A DNA stretch of 64,000 nt from Alcanivorax sp. (GTDB lineage Bacteria > Pseudomonadota > Gammaproteobacteria > Pseudomonadales > Alcanivoracaceae): positions 868,001-932,000 of the forward strand of contig NZ_CP080267.1 in NCBI RefSeq assembly GCF_019431375.1, in the 5' to 3' direction. A model generated the notes under the pieces. The model was not told the DNA's origin. It did no database searches and worked only from the letters and a program-made list of their open reading frames with translations. The position numbers and the translations under genes are program-made. Shown piece after piece: positions 9,519 to 18,785 of this stretch (position 1 is the stretch's first letter; the number at the start of each line of letters is the position of its first letter).

Positions 9519-11450
9519 TTATTGATCGGCGGAGCGACTACTCAAGCGTTCGGGGTTGAGATCCACATCCCCTTCGTCGCGCAGTAGTGCAACAACCTGA
9601 CGGAAGCTGCGTTGCCCTTCGATATTCCCCAGCTCAAGCAATGCGGCCTGTTGCTGGGCATCAGACAGCGGCTCAGCATTACCGTCTTCCACACGGGTTA
9701 CCTGATAGGCAACCAGAGATCCATCACCCACGCGGGTCAATTCAATGGAGGAGTTTTGCCCTTCCTCTGGTTTGGGCAAGGCAAAAGCACCATTGACCAC
9801 TTCCATGGAAGGCTCTGCACCACCACGCTGAAGGCCTTCCTGCTCTTCGATATCGCTTTCGAACAAGGCAGCAATATCATCAAGCGTTGTACCCTGCTGC
9901 AGCCTTTCCTCTGCCTGCGCAGACAATTCCTGAACCCTGTCAGCGGCCAGCTCACCCTTGAGCCGCTCACGAATGGCAAAGGAAACGTCTTCCAGAGGCA
10001 GAGCCTCCGCCGGCTTTTCTTCAACGATGCGTACGGCCAGGTATTCACCGGGCGCGACCTCGATCAGGTCACTGTTGTGGCGATCCTTGCGAACCTGATC
10101 GCTGTTGAGGGCCTGTTGAACCTGCGGGGAAGATAACGGCGCTGGCAGGGCCGACAACGGCACCCAGCCTGTAGTTTTCAACTCAACGCCTACCTGCTCA
10201 GCAGGCACGGTCATGTCGCTGTGCTCGTAGAGCAGCTCTTCAAGACGTGCCACATCTTCATTCAAGAGGGTTTCTGCCCGGCCCTGCTTGAGATCCGCAC
10301 GAATTTGACCGGCAAGCTCTTCAAGTGTGGGTAAGTCCTGCTCACGGACAACATCGGATACCTTGATTAGATGGACACCGGCATCGGTAATTACCGGATC
10401 AGAGACCATGCCCGGTTCAAGACTGGCAATGGCCTCTTCCATCTCCTCAGGCAACGCGCCCTTGGAAACCACACCAAGGTCACCACCTGCATCAGCAGAA
10501 CCCGGATCGTCGGAATACTCCGCTGCTACATCGGCGAAAGATTCTCCAGCGGCAATGGCCTGAACGGCCTCGTTTGCACGAGCTTCAGCCTGCTCAAGAT
10601 CCCGGTCGCCATTAACCTCGATCAGAATGTGCGCCACGTTGCGAGCGGTGCCAGCGCCAGATTCTTCCATGATCGAGCGACGCACCTGGTACTCAGCTGC
10701 CACATCCTCGTCGCTCACGGACACCTGATCCGCGTAATTCTCCGCAGCCAGTTTCACATAAGCGACACGGAATTCTTCCGGGCGCATGAACTCCGCCTTG
10801 TTTTCTTCGTAGTAAGCCTGAACCTGTTCGTCTGTGACGTTAAATTCACTACGTAGAGCGTTCAGATCCAGGGTCACATAACGAATATCGCGGACCTGTT
10901 CACCCAACCGACGCTGTTCATTCAGCTCTGAAGGCAATGCAAAATTGGTTGCCAGGAAGCCATTGCGATACTGCTCCTTGAGCATATCCTGACGCAGGCC
11001 ACGGATATAACCCTGTGGCGTCATGCCACGGCTACGCAGCTCCCGCTCAAAACGGGTCTCGGAAAACTTGCCGTTTTCCTGAAACAGGGGGACCTGGTAA
11101 ATATCGCGGGCAGCCTGCGTTTCGCTGAATGCCAGATCGGCATTCTTCGCTGCTGCCATGATCAACTGCTCATTAACCAGACCTTCAAGCACCATTTCAG
11201 GTCGCACAAAGGAATCCAGCATGGAAGGATCAATATTCGGACTCTGCTGACGCAGCATGTCTCGAACACGTTCAACGCGCTGATTGACCATACTGCGGGT
11301 GATCTTGTTGCCCTCGACTTCGGCAACCACATCCCCGCTTCCACCGCCGGTGAAATACCCGTAGAAACCAGAAATGACAAAGGGAAGGATAATCGCGGCA
11401 AGCAGGACCTTGCCCACGGGACCGCGGACAAACCGTCTGAACTCCTGCAT
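9519..11450 (-). CDS. ppiD: Periplasmic folding chaperone PpiD (SurA-N/parvulin family)
   Basis: 643 residues. A short cytoplasmic start is followed by one membrane anchor at about residues 14-35, a SurA-like N-terminal chaperone region (about 40-200), and a PpiC/parvulin domain at about residues 265-365 that includes the typical FADVAAEYSDDPGSADAGGDLG stretch (broken here as FADVAAEYSDD-PGSADAGG). The protein is anchored in the inner membrane and helps newly exported outer-membrane proteins to fold. It follows hupB and tRNA-Asp on the same strand, as in many gammaproteobacteria. Start ATG at 11448-11450. It may have its own promoter, since a terminator precedes it at 11578-11607. Confidence 0.93.
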   Translation of the reverse strand: MQEFRRFVRGPVGKVLLAAIILPFVISGFYGYFTGGGSGDVVAEVEGNKITRSMVNQRVERVRDMLRQQSPNIDPSMLDSFVRPEMVLEGLVNEQLIMAAAKNADLAFSETQAARDIYQVPLFQENGKFSETRFERELRSRGMTPQGYIRGLRQDMLKEQYRNGFLATNFALPSELNEQRRLGEQVRDIRYVTLDLNALRSEFNVTDEQVQAYYEENKAEFMRPEEFRVAYVKLAAENYADQVSVSDEDVAAEYQVRRSIMEESGAGTARNVAHILIEVNGDRDLEQAEARANEAVQAIAAGESFADVAAEYSDDPGSADAGGDLGVVSKGALPEEMEEAIASLEPGMVSDPVITDAGVHLIKVSDVVREQDLPTLEELAGQIRADLKQGRAETLLNEDVARLEELLYEHSDMTVPAEQVGVELKTTGWVPLSALPAPLSSPQVQQALNSDQVRKDRHNSDLIEVAPGEYLAVRIVEEKPAEALPLEDVSFAIRERLKGELAADRVQELSAQAEERLQQGTTLDDIAALFESDIEEQEGLQRGGAEPSMEVVNGAFALPKPEEGQNSSIELTRVGDGSLVAYQVTRVEDGNAEPLSDAQQQAALLELGNIEGQRSFRQVVALLRDEGDVDLNPERLSSRSADQ

Positions 11451-11577
11451 GAAATTACTCCGTAGGGACTCTTATTAAAACCTGAATCCGTGACTTCAGC
11501 ATGGTTTCAGGTGAAAACTGTCGAATTCGATCTTGTTATGTGAGAACCGCAACTGGTAGCGCAGGTTCCCTAAACGG

Positions 11578-11607
11578 AAAAAAGCGCACCCGCTTACGGC
11601 TGCGCTT
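11578..11607 (-). terminator. Rho-independent terminator after tRNA-Asp
   Basis: On the minus strand, AAGCGCA and TGCGCTT (complementary arms at 11601-11607 and 11582-11588) form a 7-bp stem with a 12-base loop, followed by a run of six T (A at 11578-11583). It ends the hupB/tRNA-Asp transcript before ppiD. Confidence 0.8.
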
Positions 11608-11615
11608 CCTCAAAC

Positions 11616-11692
11616 TGGCGGAGCGGACGGGACTCGAACCCGCGACCCCCGGCGTGACAGGCCGGTATTCTAACCAGCTGAACTACCGCTCC
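11616..11692 (-). tRNA. tRNA-Asp (anticodon GTC)
   Basis: 77-base cloverleaf on the minus strand with encoded CCA. The acceptor is GGAGCGG pairing with CCGCTCC, discriminator G. The anticodon loop reads CTGTCAC with GTC at 11656-11658, and the T arm has GGTTCGAGTCC. Very close to E. coli tRNA-Asp. It lies 10 bases downstream of hupB. Confidence 0.98.
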
Positions 11693-11702
11693 TGCAAACA
11701 GT

Positions 11703-11975
11703 TTAGTTCACCGCGTCTTTCAGTGCCTTACCGGCCTTGAAGCCCGGTACCTTGGCAGCGGCGATCTGAATGGTCTGGCCAGTTTGCGGGTTGCGGCCTT
11801 CACGAGCAGCGCGCTCTTTTACAGCGAAAGTACCAAAGCCTACCAGAGAAACGCTGTCACCTTTTTTCAGGGCGCCAGTAACCGCTTCCAAAGTAGCATC
11901 CAGTGCACGACCTGCGTCGGCTTTGGAAATATCCGCGCTAGCGGCAATCGCATCAATCAACTCTGACTTATTCAC
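11703..11975 (-). CDS. hupB: DNA-binding protein HU-beta
   Basis: 90 residues, the standard HU length. It begins MNKSELIDAIA and contains the signature GFGTF and the DNA-binding arm RNPQTG. HU bends DNA and organises the nucleoid as a dimer. The start codon is GTG (11973-11975) with AAAGGGGA before it. A strong sigma-70 promoter lies upstream (12047-12075), so hupB is transcribed separately from lon. The order lon-hupB-ppiD is conserved in the group. Confidence 0.97.
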   Translation of the reverse strand: MNKSELIDAIAASADISKADAGRALDATLEAVTGALKKGDSVSLVGFGTFAVKERAAREGRNPQTGQTIQIAAAKVPGFKAGKALKDAVN

Positions 11976-12046
11976 AAAGTTCCCCTTTCTGTTTTTCCCG
12001 GTTTTATGGTCGAGGCGTGATGTACTCTCCTCCTGAGCAAGCCGCC

Positions 12047-12075
12047 TTTATACCAACGGGTATAAGGAGCGTCAA
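12047..12075 (-). promoter_or_regulatory. Sigma-70 promoter of hupB
   Basis: On the minus strand: -35 TTGACG (12070-12075), 17-base spacer, -10 TATAAA (12047-12052). The start of transcription would be about 65 bases before the hupB GTG. The surrounding 12076-12160 segment is AT-rich and holds no gene. Confidence 0.88.
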
Positions 12076-12160
12076 GAAAGGAAAGGTATCATCGCACCCA
12101 AGTTAAAAAAAATGAAAAACCATATAGATCAATAATTTAAAAAGCTTCAAATTCGACCCG

Positions 12161-14557
12161 TTAATGTGTACTGGGACGCTTTGTGCCTTCCTGGTTTTTC
12201 TCTTCTGCGAGCGCCAAATCCTCTTCCAGTTCCGCTTCGCTCAGCGGGCTGGGTTGATGAGTCAGCGCCACATCAAGCACCTGGTCAATCCATTTAACAG
12301 GACGGATATCCAGGGACGACTTGATATTGTCCGGGATCTCCTTGAGATCCCGCTCGTTTTCTTCCGGTATCAATACCGTCTTGATGCCACCACGGTGTGC
12401 GGCCAGTAATTTCTCTTTCAGCCCACCGATGGGAAGCACCTGGCCACGCAGGGTGATTTCGCCGGTCATGGCCACATCCGCACGCACCGGGATGCCTGTC
12501 AACACCGACACCATGGCGGTACACATGCCAATACCCGCACTCGGACCATCCTTTGGCGTGGCGCCTTCCGGCACATGCATGTGCAGATCGTTACGGTCCA
12601 GAGAGCGACGTCGAATTCCAAGAGTACCAGCGCGGCTTTTCACAACCGTCCAGGCAGCCTGAATAGACTCCTGCATGACATCACCCAGCGAACCGGTAGA
12701 GATTACGCGGCCTTTGCCCGGAGTGGAAACACTTTCGATAGTCAGAAGCTCACCACCCACGGAGGTCCACGCCAGTCCAGTGACCTGTCCTACCTGGTCT
12801 TGTTCTTCCGCGCGACCGAAGCTGAACTTGCGGACACCAAGGTAATGCTCCACCAGATCGTCGGACAGGGTGACGGTCTTTGCTTCGCCTGCCAGCAGAT
12901 GCTCCTTGACCACCTTGCGACAAATCTTGCTGACTTCTCGCTCCAGTCCACGAACCCCGGCTTCGCGGGTGTAGTGGCGAACCACGTAACGCAGCACGCT
13001 TTCGTCGAAAATCACCTCGTCCTTTTTCAGACCATTGTTCTTGATCTGTTTGGGAACCAGATACTGGAGGGCGATGTTGACCTTCTCGTCCTCGGTATAA
13101 CCAGGTAGACGAATCACTTCCATACGGTCCAGCAACGGTGCCGGAATGTTCATGGAGTTGGAGGTGCAGATAAACAGGGTTTCAGACAGATTATAGTCAA
13201 CCTCCAGATAATGATCGCTGAAGGTATCATTCTGTTCGGGATCCAGCACTTCCAACAGAGCTGAGGCCGGATCACCGCGGTTATCCATACCCATCTTGTC
13301 CACTTCATCGAACAGGAACAGTGGGTTCCTCACGCCAACCTTGGATAGCTTCTGAACCACCTTGCCCGGCAACGAACCGATATAGGTACGACGGTGACCA
13401 CGAATTTCGGCCTCGTCTCGCACACCACCCAGCGCCATTCGCACAAACTTTCGATTGGTGGCATGGGCGATGGACTGGCCCAGTGAGGTTTTACCCACAC
13501 CTGGAGGACCGACCAGGCACAAAACTGGACCCTTTACCTTGCCCACACGACTCTGTACTGCCAGGAATTCCAGAATCCGGTCCTTCACTTCCTCCAGGCC
13601 GTAATGATCCTGATCCAGTACTTTCTTGGCATGGGCCAGATCGTGGCGTACCCGGCTACGTTTCTTCCATGGCACTGATGTCATCCAGTCCAGGTAGCTT
13701 CGGACTACCGTGGCTTCCGCAGACATGGGCGACATCATCTTGAGCTTGTTCAGCTCATTCATGGATTTCTCGAGGGCTTCCTTGGGCATGCCCACGCTTT
13801 CAATTTTCTTTTCCAGGTCTTCCAGGTCGTTACCACTGTCGTCCAGATCACCCAGTTCCTTCTGGATGGCTTTCATCTGTTCGTTCAGATAGTACTCGCG
13901 CTGGCTTTTCTCCATCTGCTTTTTGACGCGCCCACGAATGCGTTTTTCCACCTTGAGCACATCAATATCGGATTCCATCAGCGCAATCAGGTGTTCCACC
14001 CGTTCACGCACATCCACCATTTCCAGCACATCCTGCTTTTCTTCCAGCTTCAATTGCAGGTGGGCAGCAATGGTGTCGGCCAGGCGGCTGACTTCATCAA
14101 TGGAGGAAACGGAGCCGGTAACTTCCGGCGCCACTTTCTTGGAAAGTTTGACGTAATCCTCGAACTGGGACTGCAGCGAGCGAGACAGGGCTTCCTGTTC
14201 ACCCTCTTCCGGCAGACCCTCCTCCAGCTCACGTACATCCGCGATGCCACCCTGGTCGCCGAATTCGGCCTTGACCACGTGGGCTCGCTGACCGCCTTCA
14301 ACCAGCACCTTGACGGTGCCGTCTGGCAATTTGAGCAGCTGCAGGATGGTAGAGACGGTGCCGACCCGGTAAATGTCATCCGCACCCGGGTCATCGTCAG
14401 AGGCATTGCGCTGGGCGACCAGCATGATTTGTTTGTCATCCGCCATGGCGGTTTCAAGCGCAGCAATGGACTTTTCCCGGCCAACAAACAGCGGGATCAC
14501 CATATGGGGATACACCACTACGTCACGCAGTGGTAAAAGCGGGATATCTTTCAGCAC
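12161..14557 (-). CDS. lon: ATP-dependent protease Lon
   Basis: 798 residues; cytosolic hexameric protease that degrades misfolded and regulatory proteins. The LON substrate-binding domain (LPLRDVVVYPHMVIPLFVGR) occupies roughly residues 1-200. The AAA+ domain has Walker A GPPGVGKT near residue 350 and Walker B FLFDEVDK. The protease domain has PKDGPSAG with the catalytic Ser near 673 and a downstream catalytic Lys. The start is GTG at 14555-14557 with GAGG six bases before it. It lies 28 bases after clpX, probably in the same transcript as clpP-clpX and possibly with further promoters. Confidence 0.97.
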   Translation of the reverse strand: MLKDIPLLPLRDVVVYPHMVIPLFVGREKSIAALETAMADDKQIMLVAQRNASDDDPGADDIYRVGTVSTILQLLKLPDGTVKVLVEGGQRAHVVKAEFGDQGGIADVRELEEGLPEEGEQEALSRSLQSQFEDYVKLSKKVAPEVTGSVSSIDEVSRLADTIAAHLQLKLEEKQDVLEMVDVRERVEHLIALMESDIDVLKVEKRIRGRVKKQMEKSQREYYLNEQMKAIQKELGDLDDSGNDLEDLEKKIESVGMPKEALEKSMNELNKLKMMSPMSAEATVVRSYLDWMTSVPWKKRSRVRHDLAHAKKVLDQDHYGLEEVKDRILEFLAVQSRVGKVKGPVLCLVGPPGVGKTSLGQSIAHATNRKFVRMALGGVRDEAEIRGHRRTYIGSLPGKVVQKLSKVGVRNPLFLFDEVDKMGMDNRGDPASALLEVLDPEQNDTFSDHYLEVDYNLSETLFICTSNSMNIPAPLLDRMEVIRLPGYTEDEKVNIALQYLVPKQIKNNGLKKDEVIFDESVLRYVVRHYTREAGVRGLEREVSKICRKVVKEHLLAGEAKTVTLSDDLVEHYLGVRKFSFGRAEEQDQVGQVTGLAWTSVGGELLTIESVSTPGKGRVISTGSLGDVMQESIQAAWTVVKSRAGTLGIRRRSLDRNDLHMHVPEGATPKDGPSAGIGMCTAMVSVLTGIPVRADVAMTGEITLRGQVLPIGGLKEKLLAAHRGGIKTVLIPEENERDLKEIPDNIKSSLDIRPVKWIDQVLDVALTHQPSPLSEAELEEDLALAEEKNQEGTKRPSTH

Positions 14558-14585
14558 GTATTGCCTCTATTGCCGTGGTAGCACC

Positions 14586-15866
14586 TTAATCCGGTGCCAC
14601 CTTGGAAGACTGCTCGTTGTTTTCGTAGATCAACAACGGATCGGATTCACCCTTGATGGTAGGACTGTCGATAACCACTTTGGCCACAGAGTCCATGGAC
14701 GGGACCTGGTACATGGTGTCGAGCAGCACACTTTCCAGGATAGAGCGCAGGCCACGGGCCCCGGTCTTGCGTTCCATGGCTTTATGGGCCACAGCTCGCA
14801 GGGCATCATCGCGGAAATCCAGCTCCACCCCTTCCATCTCGAACAGGCGAGCGTACTGCTTGGTCAGGGCGTTGCGCGGCTCAGTGAGAATCTGCACGAG
14901 CGCTTCTTCACTGAGTTCTTCCAGGGTTGCAATCACCGGCAGACGGCCGATAAATTCGGGAATCAGGCCATACTTGACCAAATCTTCCGGCTCCACATCC
15001 ACCAGCAACTCACCCAGATTGCGGGCATCGTCCTTGCTCTTCACTTCTGCCGAGAAGCCGATACCGCCCTTCTCAGAGCGCTCGCGGATCACCTTGTCCA
15101 GCCCGGCAAAAGCACCACCACAAATGAACAGCATGTTGGAGGTGTCCACCTGCAGGAATTCCTGCTGGGGGTGCTTGCGACCGCCCTGGGGTGGCACAGA
15201 GGCAACCGTGCCCTCAATCAGCTTGAGCAGGGCCTGTTGCACGCCCTCCCCGCTCACATCACGGGTAATGGAGGGGTTGTCGGACTTGCGGGAAATCTTG
15301 TCGATTTCATCGATATAGACAATGCCTCGCTGAGCCTTGTCCACGTCATAGTCACACTTTTGCAGCAGTTTCTGGATGATGTTTTCCACATCCTCACCCA
15401 CGTAACCGGCTTCGGTGAGGGTGGTGGCATCCGCAATGGTGAAGGGCACATTCAGCAGCCGTGCCAGGGTCTCGGCCAACAGCGTCTTACCACTCCCGGT
15501 GGGGCCAATGAGCAAAATATTGCTTTTGCCCAGCTCCACTTCATCGCGCCCCTTGCTACTGCTGCGCAGACGTTTGTAGTGGTTGTACACCGCCACTGCC
15601 AGGACTCGCTTGGCGCGCTCCTGCCCAATCACGTACTCATCAAGGGTTTCCTTGATTTCATTGGGCTTGGGCAGGCTCTCTCCGCCTGTGTCCCCGGTGT
15701 CTTCCTGCACTTCCTCGCGGATGATGTCGTTACACAGATCCACGCATTCGTCGCAGATAAAGACCGAGGGCCCCGCAATCAGCTTGCGGACCTCATGCTG
15801 GCTTTTGCCACAAAAAGAGCAGTACAGCAGCTTGCCGTCGTCGCCCTTGCCAGTGGAGTCGGTCAT
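14586..15866 (-). CDS. clpX: ClpXP protease, ATPase/unfoldase subunit ClpX
   Basis: 426 residues. The N-terminal zinc-binding domain has C16, C19, C38 and C41. The AAA+ module has Walker A GPTGSGKT (121-128), Walker B IVYIDEIDK, and the IGF-type loop (KYGLIPEFIGR region) that docks on ClpP. ClpX recognises tagged substrates such as SsrA-tagged proteins, unfolds them and feeds them to ClpP. It lies between clpP and lon in the usual order; start ATG at 15864-15866. Confidence 0.97.
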   Translation of the reverse strand: MTDSTGKGDDGKLLYCSFCGKSQHEVRKLIAGPSVFICDECVDLCNDIIREEVQEDTGDTGGESLPKPNEIKETLDEYVIGQERAKRVLAVAVYNHYKRLRSSSKGRDEVELGKSNILLIGPTGSGKTLLAETLARLLNVPFTIADATTLTEAGYVGEDVENIIQKLLQKCDYDVDKAQRGIVYIDEIDKISRKSDNPSITRDVSGEGVQQALLKLIEGTVASVPPQGGRKHPQQEFLQVDTSNMLFICGGAFAGLDKVIRERSEKGGIGFSAEVKSKDDARNLGELLVDVEPEDLVKYGLIPEFIGRLPVIATLEELSEEALVQILTEPRNALTKQYARLFEMEGVELDFRDDALRAVAHKAMERKTGARGLRSILESVLLDTMYQVPSMDSVAKVVIDSPTIKGESDPLLIYENNEQSSKVAPD

Positions 15867-15997
15867 TGAATCGCCTCTAAACCTGTGTATTTGAGTATTT
15901 GCGTCTCTTTGAAGATGCAGGGAGACGGGGGGTTTTTCAAGCCCGCCGGGCCTCTCAGGCCTTCCGTTAGGACACTTTTTGTACGAAGGTTACCGAA

Positions 15998-16654
15998 TTA
16001 CACCGGACGCTGACGCAACACCGCGTCAACAATGCCGTATTCCTGGGCTTCTTCGGCGCCCATGAAGTTGTCACGGTCGGTGTCCTTCTCCAGCCTTTCC
16101 AGCGGCTGGCCGGTGTGATGCGCCAGCAGGCTGTTGAGCTGCCCCTTGATCTTGAGGATTTCCTTGGCGTGGATCTCGATATCCGAGGCCTGACCCTGGA
16201 AGCCGCCCAGCGGCTGGTGGATCATCACCCGGGCATTGGGCAGCGCATAACGCTTGCCAGCGGCACCGGCAGCCAGCAGGAAGGCGCCCATGCTGGCAGC
16301 CTGGCCCACGCACATGGTGGATACATCCGGCTTGATAAACTGCATGGTGTCATAAATGGACATCCCTGCGGTTACCGAGCCCCCCGGGCTGTTGATATAC
16401 AGGTGAATGTCCTTGTCCGGGTTTTCGGACTCCAGGAACAGCATCTGGGCCACGATCAGGTTGGCCATATGGTCTTCCACCTGGCCAATCATGAAAATCA
16501 CCCGCTCCTTGAGCAGGCGGGAATAGATATCAAAAGAACGTTCGCCACGGGCGGTCTGCTCAATGACCACCGGCACCAGACCCAGGTTGGTCGGGTCGTT
16601 GCTCAGTTGCTGCATTTCCGGGGTCATGGATTTGATACGGCTCAAGTCGATCAT
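15998..16654 (-). CDS. clpP: ClpP, proteolytic subunit of Clp protease
   Basis: 218 residues, including a probable propeptide. Catalytic triad S121 (GQAASMGAFL), H146 (RVMIHQPLGG) and D195 (KDTDRDN); the spacings of 25 and 49 residues equal those of E. coli ClpP. It forms the two-ring chamber that works with ClpX. Start ATG at 16652-16654 with AAGGAAAG before it. The 280 bases between tig and clpP hold a tig terminator and a palindrome (16852-16868) and probably the clpP promoter; no clear sigma-32 site was found. Confidence 0.97.
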   Translation of the reverse strand: MIDLSRIKSMTPEMQQLSNDPTNLGLVPVVIEQTARGERSFDIYSRLLKERVIFMIGQVEDHMANLIVAQMLFLESENPDKDIHLYINSPGGSVTAGMSIYDTMQFIKPDVSTMCVGQAASMGAFLLAAGAAGKRYALPNARVMIHQPLGGFQGQASDIEIHAKEILKIKGQLNSLLAHHTGQPLERLEKDTDRDNFMGAEEAQEYGIVDAVLRQRPV

Positions 16655-16851
16655 GTAGCGCTTTCCTTCTCGTCGATCGTCCGGGGACGCTCTTGTGATT
16701 TATTGGTATCGGCGGTAGCCGACCTCATCCTGAATGCTGCAATGGGGGCTGACACAGCCGAAAACAAGGCAGGCCGGACGAACAGGTCTTCCAGCATCTT
16801 ATGACGGTGTATGGGGGGCGTCTATAAAAGTGGGCTCAGGCGGGGTCTGAA

Positions 16852-16868
16852 TGCGCAAAACTTGCGCA
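16852..16868. promoter_or_regulatory. Palindrome in the tig-clpP intergenic region
   Basis: TGCGCAA (16852-16858), AAC spacer, TTGCGCA (16862-16868): a perfect 7-bp inverted repeat upstream of clpP. It could be an operator; no regulator is identified. Confidence 0.35.
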
Positions 16869-16887
16869 AATTGTGCATAAATAACGC

Positions 16888-16910
16888 AAAACGGGGCCAG
16901 AAGGCCCCGT
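16888..16910 (-). terminator. Terminator after tig
   Basis: 8-bp stem ACGGGGCC (16891-16898) / GGCCCCGT (16903-16910) with an AGAA loop, followed on the minus strand by only four T. It lies 25 bases after the tig stop. Strong stem, short T-run, so some readthrough into clpP is possible. Confidence 0.75.
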
Positions 16911-16934
16911 TTTGGTGTCAAAAAGCGGAAAGAA

Positions 16935-18248
16935 TCAGCCTTCTGCTTGCTCGCGAGGCTTCACCGCGTCCTGGTAGGACATGGCTTTTTCTTCCACCTT
17001 GGCGCTATCCAGCACCAGGTCAACCACCTGCTCTTCCAGCACCGCACCTTCAATCTGCTGCAGCTGCTGCGGGTTGCTGTACACCCAGTTAACGACTTCT
17101 TCCGGCTTCTCGTATTGCTCGGCGATCTCTTCCACACGGGCCTTGACCTTGTCGGCATCGGCCTTGATTTCGTGCTTGTCGAGGATGGCGCGAACCACCA
17201 GGCCCAGACGCACGGAGCGCTCAGCCTGCTCCTTGAACAGATCATCCGGCAGGATGGACGCGTCAAACTGCTGACCGCCACCAAACTGCTGCATCATCTG
17301 CTGACGCATGCGCTGGATTTCCTGGGTGACCAGGGCGCCCGGCAGGTCAAACTCGTGCAGGTTGACCAGACCATCCATCGCCTGCTCTTTTACCTTGCCG
17401 GTGACCGCATTTTTCAGCTCGCGCTCCATGTTCTTGCGCACTTCCGCCTTGAATTTGGCTTCGTCGCCATCTTCAACACCGAAGGCCTTCATGAACTCTG
17501 CGTCCACTTCCGGCAGCGCCTTGCCTTCTACCTTGTTGACCTTGATCTGGAAGACCACAGCCTGACCTTTCAGTTCTTCGGACTGGTAGTCCTCCGGGAA
17601 GGTCACGTCGATGTCCTTTTCCTCACCGGCTTTCATGCCGATGATGCCGTCTTCAAAGCCCGGGATCATCTGGCCGGAGCCCAGCTCCAGATTCTGCCCT
17701 TCGGCGCTGCCACCTTCGAAGGCTTCACCGTCTTTCAGGCCCTTGAAATCGATGTTGACACGGTCGCCGCTTTCCGCGGCACGCTCGACTTCTGCAAACT
17801 CGGCACGCTGCTGACGCAGGGTTTCGATCATGGTATCCACGTCGGCATCAGTCACTTCTGCCTTGGGCTTTTCCACTTCGATGGAATCAAAGGCAGACAA
17901 CTCAACGTCCGGGTACACCTCGAAGGTGGCGACAAATTCCAGATCCTGGCCGGATTCGTTCTTGGTGGCTTCAAAGCCTGGCATTCCGGCCGGCTGCAGC
18001 TTTTCCTGCTCCACAGCTTCGATGAAGGCTTCGCGCATCACATCAGCCAGCACTTCGTTACGCACGGCGCTGCCGAAGCGACGCTTTACTTCACGCATGG
18101 GCACTTTGCCCGGGCGGAAACCGTCCAGACGGACATTTTTCTGGGCTTCCTGGAGCTTGCCTTCTACTGCGGAGTCCACTTTCTCCGCCGGCACACCCAC
18201 CGTCAGACGGCGCTCTAGACCTGAAGTCGTTTCAACAGAAACCTGCAT
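16935..18248 (-). CDS. tig: Trigger factor (ribosome-associated chaperone and prolyl isomerase)
   Basis: 437 residues with the three trigger factor regions: a ribosome-binding domain (GFRPGKVP at about 43-50), an FKBP-type PPIase domain (about 150-245; GDRVNIDFKG, GQMIPGFEDGIIGMKAGEEK), and a long helical C-terminal chaperone domain. It acts on nascent chains at the ribosome exit. Start ATG at 18246-18248, preceded by AAAGAGGA. A TATAAT hexamer lies upstream. First gene of the tig-clpP-clpX-lon series. Confidence 0.97.
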   Translation of the reverse strand: MQVSVETTSGLERRLTVGVPAEKVDSAVEGKLQEAQKNVRLDGFRPGKVPMREVKRRFGSAVRNEVLADVMREAFIEAVEQEKLQPAGMPGFEATKNESGQDLEFVATFEVYPDVELSAFDSIEVEKPKAEVTDADVDTMIETLRQQRAEFAEVERAAESGDRVNIDFKGLKDGEAFEGGSAEGQNLELGSGQMIPGFEDGIIGMKAGEEKDIDVTFPEDYQSEELKGQAVVFQIKVNKVEGKALPEVDAEFMKAFGVEDGDEAKFKAEVRKNMERELKNAVTGKVKEQAMDGLVNLHEFDLPGALVTQEIQRMRQQMMQQFGGGQQFDASILPDDLFKEQAERSVRLGLVVRAILDKHEIKADADKVKARVEEIAEQYEKPEEVVNWVYSNPQQLQQIEGAVLEEQVVDLVLDSAKVEEKAMSYQDAVKPREQAEG

Positions 18249-18322
18249 AACATCCTCTTTAAAAAGACTTTTTGCTGCTCGCCGCCGGAAGATTAAGACA
18301 GACGGCCTGATTAAGGGCGCAG

Positions 18323-18328
18323 ATTATA
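18323..18328 (-). promoter_or_regulatory. Probable -10 element for tig
   Basis: TATAAT on the minus strand, 75 bases before the tig start and just after the tRNA terminator. The -35 region at the usual distance is poor, so only the -10 is claimed. Confidence 0.45.
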
Positions 18329-18380
18329 ATCAAAAGGCGCCCGCTGTGCCTACATGAGCGCCGCATCGGCAGCCCATACG

Positions 18381-18411
18381 AAAAAGCCTCCGGGAGTTCC
18401 CGGAGGCTTTT
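18381..18411 (-). terminator. Terminator of the tRNA-Pro/Arg/His transcript
   Basis: Stem GCCTCCGGG / CCCGGAGGC with an AGTT loop, flanked by A on one side and T on the other; on the minus strand it is followed by five T. It starts 5 bases after tRNA-His. Confidence 0.92.
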
Positions 18412-18415
18412 AAAA

Positions 18416-18492
18416 TGGGGTGACTGAGGGGATTTGAACCCCCGACCACCGGAGTCACAATCCGGGGCTCTACCAACTGAGCTACAGTCACC
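18416..18492 (-). tRNA. tRNA-His (anticodon GTG)
   Basis: Minus-strand cloverleaf with encoded CCA (18416-18418), discriminator C and the extra G at position -1 (18492) that marks tRNA-His. The anticodon loop TTGTGAC carries GTG. Close to E. coli tRNA-His. Last of three tRNAs in one transcript. Confidence 0.97.
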
Positions 18493-18537
18493 ATAAACCA
18501 TATTGTCTGTCCTGCGCGTCGCCGTTCTGCTGGCAAA

Positions 18538-18614
<77 letters not shown>

Positions 18615-18639
18615 ATTGCAGGTTTCGCCTTCTCTATAA

Positions 18640-18716
18640 TGGTCGGGGTGGAGGGATTCGAACCCCCGACATCCTGCTCCCAAAGCAGGCGCGCTACCAG
18701 GCTGCGCTACACCCCG
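18640..18716 (-). tRNA. tRNA-Pro (anticodon TGG)
   Basis: Minus-strand 77-base cloverleaf with CCA (18640-18642). The acceptor is CGGGGTG/CACCCCG, discriminator A, and the anticodon loop TTTGGGA has TGG. First tRNA after the promoter at 18757-18785. Confidence 0.97.
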
Positions 18717-18756
18717 ATGTTCTGTCACGCCTACATAGCTTGAAAGCGAGGCGCGA

Positions 18757-18785
18757 ATAATACTCGGCACCCCCGGGAGCGTCAA
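18757..18785 (-). promoter_or_regulatory. Sigma-70 promoter of the tRNA-Pro/Arg/His operon
   Basis: On the minus strand: -35 TTGACG (18780-18785), 17-base spacer, -10 TATTAT (18757-18762). The bases just after the -10 are GC-rich (CGCGCCTCGC), the discriminator type seen in growth-rate-controlled stable RNA promoters. Confidence 0.88.

Noticed and set aside
11501..11740. Small frame encoding a peptide with LAERTGLEPATPGVTG
   Set aside because: This peptide is the translation of the tRNA-Asp complement, a known annotation artefact.
14373..15869. Long plus-strand frame (498 codons) across lon and clpX
   Set aside because: It crosses two well-established minus-strand genes and gives no recognisable protein; antisense shadow.
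16655..16934. Sigma-32 heat-shock promoter for clpP
   Set aside because: A CCCCATAC-like -10 is present on the minus strand, but nothing resembling CTTGAA lies at the required distance.
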